A DNA stretch of 25,986 nt from HGM04593 sp045647745 (lineage in GTDB: Bacteria; Bacteroidota; Bacteroidia; Bacteroidales; Bacteroidaceae), in assembly GCA_045647745.1 (NCBI GenBank), contig JAZRMQ010000020.1, forward strand, positions 1 through 25,986, written 5' to 3'. Made by a program: the position numbers and the translations under genes. The notes below the pieces were generated by a model that ran no database searches, was not told where the DNA came from, and worked only from the letters and a program-made list of their open reading frames with translations. Shown here piece by piece: positions 22,710-25,986 of this stretch; the first letter of the stretch is position 1; the number at the start of each line of letters is the position of its first letter.

Positions 22710-23681
22710 ATGAAATTAAGCATCATAGTACCGGTATATAAAGTCAGACGACACCTGCAGCGTTGCATCGAAAGCATCCTGCAGCAAACTTACACCGACT
22801 ATGAGCTTATACTCGTCAACGACGGCTCCCCCGACAACAGCGGCAACATTTGCGAGCGCTATGCGCAGGAGTGCGACAAAGTAAAGGTCATACACAAAAA
22901 AAACGGCGGTCTCTCATCGGCGCGCAACGCCGGCATTGCAGCGGCTCGAGGCGAATATATCACATTTGTCGACGGCGACGACAGCATTGCAATAGGAACA
23001 TATTACCACAATATGCACATCCTGCAAGCAAACCCCGACATTGACATTCTTGAGTATCCGGTAATTAAATTCTACGAGTCGCCCGACAGCGAGATAATAT
23101 CATTCACGCCCGAGAAGATAAAAGGCAACGACAAAGTCTTTACCGACTGGATTGAGCGCAAGGGCTACGAGCACAGCTTCTCTTGGAACAAAATATACCG
23201 CGCCGAGCTGTTTAATTTCATACGTTTCCCCGAGGGTGAGGTGTTTGAGGACTCCTTCACCACCCCAATGCTATACGAGAGCGCCGACAACGTCTACTAC
23301 TCCGACAGCGGCTTCTACTACTACTATAAGAACGAAGGCGGCATAAGCAACACCTACTCGTTCAAGCCAATATTCTTCCTTTATCGCAACACCGTAGCAC
23401 TATACAACAAGGTCAACGACACCTACAAGATGCACGACGAGTCGAAGGAGATACTATTGAACGCACTCGACAGGCTCACCGACCTTCACCGCTGCAGCGA
23501 CGGCAAAAAAGAGGACTATCAAGCCGCCCGCAATATGATAAAAGAGAGGCGTATCAGCATCAAAGAGCTCTACAGAATGAACATCCCCACAATGCGCAAG
23601 ATAAAGTTCACGATATTCTCGCTTTTTGGAGCGAGAGCACACTGTTTCATCTTCACTCTGCTGAAGAAAAAACTTTGTTAA
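22710..23681 (+). CDS. Glycosyltransferase family 2
   Basis: A 323-aa GT-A-fold glycosyltransferase, probably adding a sugar to a lipid-linked surface glycan at the cytoplasmic membrane. The start MKLSIIVPVYKVRRHLQRCI at 22710 is the family norm; an in-frame extension to 22629 runs through the tandem repeat and is unlikely to be translated. ILVNDGSPDNS binds the nucleotide, GGLSSARNAGI follows, and the metal-binding VDGDDS places the DxD at residues 88-91. It is the first of three closely spaced glycosyltransferase genes; the next begins 7 bases after its stop. Donor and acceptor are unknown. Confidence 0.93.
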   Translation: MKLSIIVPVYKVRRHLQRCIESILQQTYTDYELILVNDGSPDNSGNICERYAQECDKVKVIHKKNGGLSSARNAGIAAARGEYITFVDGDDSIAIGTYYHNMHILQANPDIDILEYPVIKFYESPDSEIISFTPEKIKGNDKVFTDWIERKGYEHSFSWNKIYRAELFNFIRFPEGEVFEDSFTTPMLYESADNVYYSDSGFYYYYKNEGGISNTYSFKPIFFLYRNTVALYNKVNDTYKMHDESKEILLNALDRLTDLHRCSDGKKEDYQAARNMIKERRISIKELYRMNIPTMRKIKFTIFSLFGARAHCFIFTLLKKKLC

Positions 23682-23688
23682 CAAAGCT

Positions 23689-24654
23689 ATGCTCCTATCA
23701 ATCATAATCCCACACTACAACCTGCCGGAGGAGCTGCTGCAACGTTGCATCAAAAGCATTTTACTCCAAGGCTCCACAGTCTTCGACTGCGAGATAATTG
23801 TTGTCGACGATGGCTCCGACACACCACCAAAGTGGGTAAAAGAGCACTACCCTGCAAATATCACATTGATAGAGAGCGAGCACCAAGGCCTTGGAGCAGC
23901 GCGCAATAAAGGACTCGACCACGCCACGGGCGAGTATATAATGTTTATCGATTCCGACGACCACATTGCCCTCGGCAGCCTCGAGCAATGCTTCTCAATC
24001 ATCAACGAGGAGCACCCCGAAATTCTCCGTTTCAAATTCGGCAAAAGCGCCGAAGATGCAATGAATAAAAAACCAAAAATAGGCAAGACCATAAGCGGAG
24101 CCTCTTTTATGGCGACAAACAACCTGCCGGGCAGTGCCTGCCTATACATATTCAGCCGCAAGCTTGTTGAGCGTTTAAAATTGAGATTTAAGAGCGGAAT
24201 ATATCACGAAGATGAGGAGTTTACAACCAAGCTGCACTATCACGCGCTGACACTCATCGACAGCAATATCCCTGCGTATATTTACGACACGCGCCCCGGC
24301 TCTATCACACAGAGCAAGGATTACTACGTTGTCGAAAAGCGCATAAACGACTATTTAACCGTGCTCCGCGACATAAAACAATTCAACGACGAATGTCAAG
24401 CCAGCGCCAACCCACTACAAAAGAAAGGCATAAACCGCAAGCTGACATTCCTCACAGTCGACGTCATCATCAACCTCTTTCGCTTAGGCGTAAAAACAGG
24501 CAAAATACACTATATTTGCAACCACAATCTGCGCAATTTAGGGCTCTACCCTTTGCCAAAAGAGAAATACACAATAAAATACCGCTGTTTCAGGCAGCTT
24601 GCCAACAGCAAGGCAGGACTATACATACTAAAAGCAATACTCCCCAAACGTTAA
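23689..24654 (+). CDS. Glycosyltransferase family 2
   Basis: A 321-aa GT-A enzyme. MLLSIIIPHYN begins the fold, VVDDGSDTPP is the nucleotide site, GLGAARNKGLDHATGEY and FIDSDDH (DxD at residues 88-91) follow. It is clearly related to the preceding protein in its first 100 residues but diverges after that, so it probably uses a different sugar or linkage. It starts 7 bases after the previous stop and ends 9 bases before the next gene, consistent with one operon. There is no signal peptide or obvious membrane segment. Confidence 0.93.
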   Translation: MLLSIIIPHYNLPEELLQRCIKSILLQGSTVFDCEIIVVDDGSDTPPKWVKEHYPANITLIESEHQGLGAARNKGLDHATGEYIMFIDSDDHIALGSLEQCFSIINEEHPEILRFKFGKSAEDAMNKKPKIGKTISGASFMATNNLPGSACLYIFSRKLVERLKLRFKSGIYHEDEEFTTKLHYHALTLIDSNIPAYIYDTRPGSITQSKDYYVVEKRINDYLTVLRDIKQFNDECQASANPLQKKGINRKLTFLTVDVIINLFRLGVKTGKIHYICNHNLRNLGLYPLPKEKYTIKYRCFRQLANSKAGLYILKAILPKR

Positions 24655-24663
24655 CGCCACACA

Positions 24664-25767
24664 ATGAAGATACTGCTAATAGGAGAATACAGCAACGTAC
24701 ACTGGACACTCGCCGAGGGGCTGCGCTCCCTTGGGCACACAGTGTGTGTTGTGAGCAACGGCGACTTTTGGAAGGACTACAAACGCGACATCTCGCTCGT
24801 GCGAGAGTGCGGCAAGCTCGGCGGCATCAAATACCTGCTAAAGCTATACACCCTGCTGCCCAAGCTGCGCGGATACGACATTGTACAGCTCATCAACCCA
24901 ATGTTCCTTGAGCTCAAAGCCGAGCGCATAGCACCAATATATCGCTACCTCAAAAGACACAACAAAAAAATATTCTTGGGAGCTTTTGGTATGGATGCCT
25001 ATTGGGTAGATGCTTGCACAAGCACCCCCCATCGCTTCCGCTACTCCGATTTTAATATCGGCGACAGCAAAATCACCAACAGTTACGTCACCGAGCAGGA
25101 GACCGACTGGACAAACACCCCCAAGGCGCGGCTCAACCACCGCATTGCCGAGGAGTGCAACGGCATAATCGCCGGAATGTATGAATACCACGCTGCATAC
25201 GCCCCCAAGCACAGCAACAAACTCATCTACATCCCCTTTCCTGTGCCAAGCGACAACAACGCACAAGCAATATACACCCCCGAGCGCAAAATACGCTTCT
25301 TCATCGGCATACAAAAAAGCCGCAGCATCTACAAAGGCACCGACAAGATGCTTAGCGCCCTTGAGCGCCTTGCAGCAGAGCACCCCAACGACTGCGAGAT
25401 TTTGAGAGCCGAGAATATCCCCTTTGAGCAATACACAAAGATGATTGAAGAGTGCGACATACTACTCGACCAACTCTACGGCTACTCACCGGGAATGAAC
25501 GCCCTGCTTGCAATGTCAAGAGGAAAGATTGTTGTCGGTGGCGCCGAGCCCGAGTGTTACGATATTCTCGGCGAGCGCACCCTGCGCCCAATGATTAACG
25601 TCACCCCCAGCGAGCAGGATATTTACAAGCAGCTCGAGTGGCTTGTAAAGCATAAAGAGCAGATTGCAACAATGCAACAGCAGAGCATAGAGTTTGTAAA
25701 GAAACATCACGCCCCCGCAAAAGTCGCAGAGCAATATATTAAATTCTGGAACCGAGACAGCTTGTAA
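24664..25767 (+). CDS. Glycosyltransferase, GT-B fold (GT4-like)
   Basis: A 367-aa protein starting MKILLIGEYSNVHWTLAEGL, a Rossmann-type start typical of GT-B enzymes. The middle (GAFGMDAYWVDACTSTPHRF, IAGMYEYHAAYAPKHSNKL) is shared with capsule-cluster glycosyltransferases of this phylum as far as I can judge. The C-terminal half has EECDILLDQLYGYSPGMNALLAMSRGK (in parts: ILLDQLYGYSPG and NALLAMSRGKIVVGG), the nucleotide-sugar domain. The usual second glutamate motif is present only loosely (GGAEPECYDILG). It is the last gene of the three-gene operon in the window. An 8-bp inverted repeat (25765-25772 with 25800-25807) overlaps the stop. Confidence 0.82.
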   Translation: MKILLIGEYSNVHWTLAEGLRSLGHTVCVVSNGDFWKDYKRDISLVRECGKLGGIKYLLKLYTLLPKLRGYDIVQLINPMFLELKAERIAPIYRYLKRHNKKIFLGAFGMDAYWVDACTSTPHRFRYSDFNIGDSKITNSYVTEQETDWTNTPKARLNHRIAEECNGIIAGMYEYHAAYAPKHSNKLIYIPFPVPSDNNAQAIYTPERKIRFFIGIQKSRSIYKGTDKMLSALERLAAEHPNDCEILRAENIPFEQYTKMIEECDILLDQLYGYSPGMNALLAMSRGKIVVGGAEPECYDILGERTLRPMINVTPSEQDIYKQLEWLVKHKEQIATMQQQSIEFVKKHHAPAKVAEQYIKFWNRDSL

Positions 25768-25986
25768 ACCTTTGAGGGCTTACCTGCAAAGTCTAGGGGA
25801 AGGTTTAGGATTACTTCCCAATTGCATTGTATTCTACTGCAGTCTTCGTTCAGTTATCTCATATTCTTTTTGTAGTCTTTCTGTATTGTTCTTTTGGCGG
25901 CCAAAAGAACGAAAAGCCCCGGCACACGGGCGCACCAGTCGCTCACTCCTCCTGCTCGTGAATTGCCCTCGTGGCAATATCACTCG
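25768..25986. repeat. Non-coding segment with two hairpins, possible dispersed repeat
   Basis: No supported gene. GTTCTTTTGG (25888-25897) and CCAAAAGAAC (25901-25910) form a 10-bp stem with a three-base loop, and ATTGCC (25962-25967) pairs with GGCAAT (25973-25978). The stretch from about 25830 resembles intergenic sequence that I recall recurring in Bacteroidales genomes and often being mis-annotated as short proteins, but this cannot be tested here. Confidence 0.35.

Overview
The window looks like a chromosomal segment of a Bacteroidales bacterium (Bacteroides, Prevotella or a near relative). Four things point there. Most transcription units are preceded by the Bacteroidetes-type -7 element TAnnTTTG, often with a TTG or TTTGC box 17-20 bp upstream. 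Shine-Dalgarno sequences are rare. The tRNA has no encoded CCA. A ribosomal cluster rpmB-rpmG-DUF4295 is present. Species cannot be decided from sequence reading alone.

Layout. (1) 1-143: the end of an IS150-like IS3-family insertion sequence, running off the left edge and abutting the 3' end of pflA. (2) 165-3206 (minus): pflB and pflA, anaerobic pyruvate cleavage, with a terminator-like hairpin between the genes. (3) 3426-4571 (minus): a lone GT4 glycosyltransferase. (4) 4773-4857 (plus): tRNA-Ser(UGA) with a clear promoter and terminator. (5) About 4905-8370: a visibly AT-rich accessory island next to the tRNA 3' end. It encodes an unrecognised 166-aa protein, a WYL-domain regulator, a PD-(D/E)XK putative restriction endonuclease that appears frameshifted, and a 127-aa sigma-70 protein with only region 1.2/2. 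No integrase is visible. (6) 8372-10751 (minus): DUF4295, rpmG, rpmB, then pncC and tsaD. (7) 10984-13374 (plus): a TonB-dependent receptor. (8) 13477-22244 (minus): long-chain acyl-CoA synthetase, phosphohexose mutase, then the chain wzx-like flippase, M23 peptidase, C69 dipeptidase. (9) 22245-22709: intergenic region with three exact-length 85-bp tandem repeats, each carrying a TATCTTTG box. (10) 22710-25767 (plus): three closely packed glycosyltransferase genes, probably surface polysaccharide synthesis. (11) 25768-25986: non-coding DNA with two hairpins, possibly a dispersed repeat.

The most interesting part is the tRNA-Ser island. A 19-bp dyad, approximately TATGCAA-N5-TTGCAYA, occurs three times with identical half-site spacing: before the 166-aa gene, before the WYL gene, and before the region-2-only sigma gene. 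This suggests one regulon, most simply controlled by the WYL protein. WYL regulators of the BrxR/CapW type control anti-phage operons from inverted repeats, so the island is a candidate small defence or host-takeover module. That function is inference. The second notable item is the 85-bp tandem promoter repeat in front of the glycosyltransferase operon, whose copy number could alter expression.
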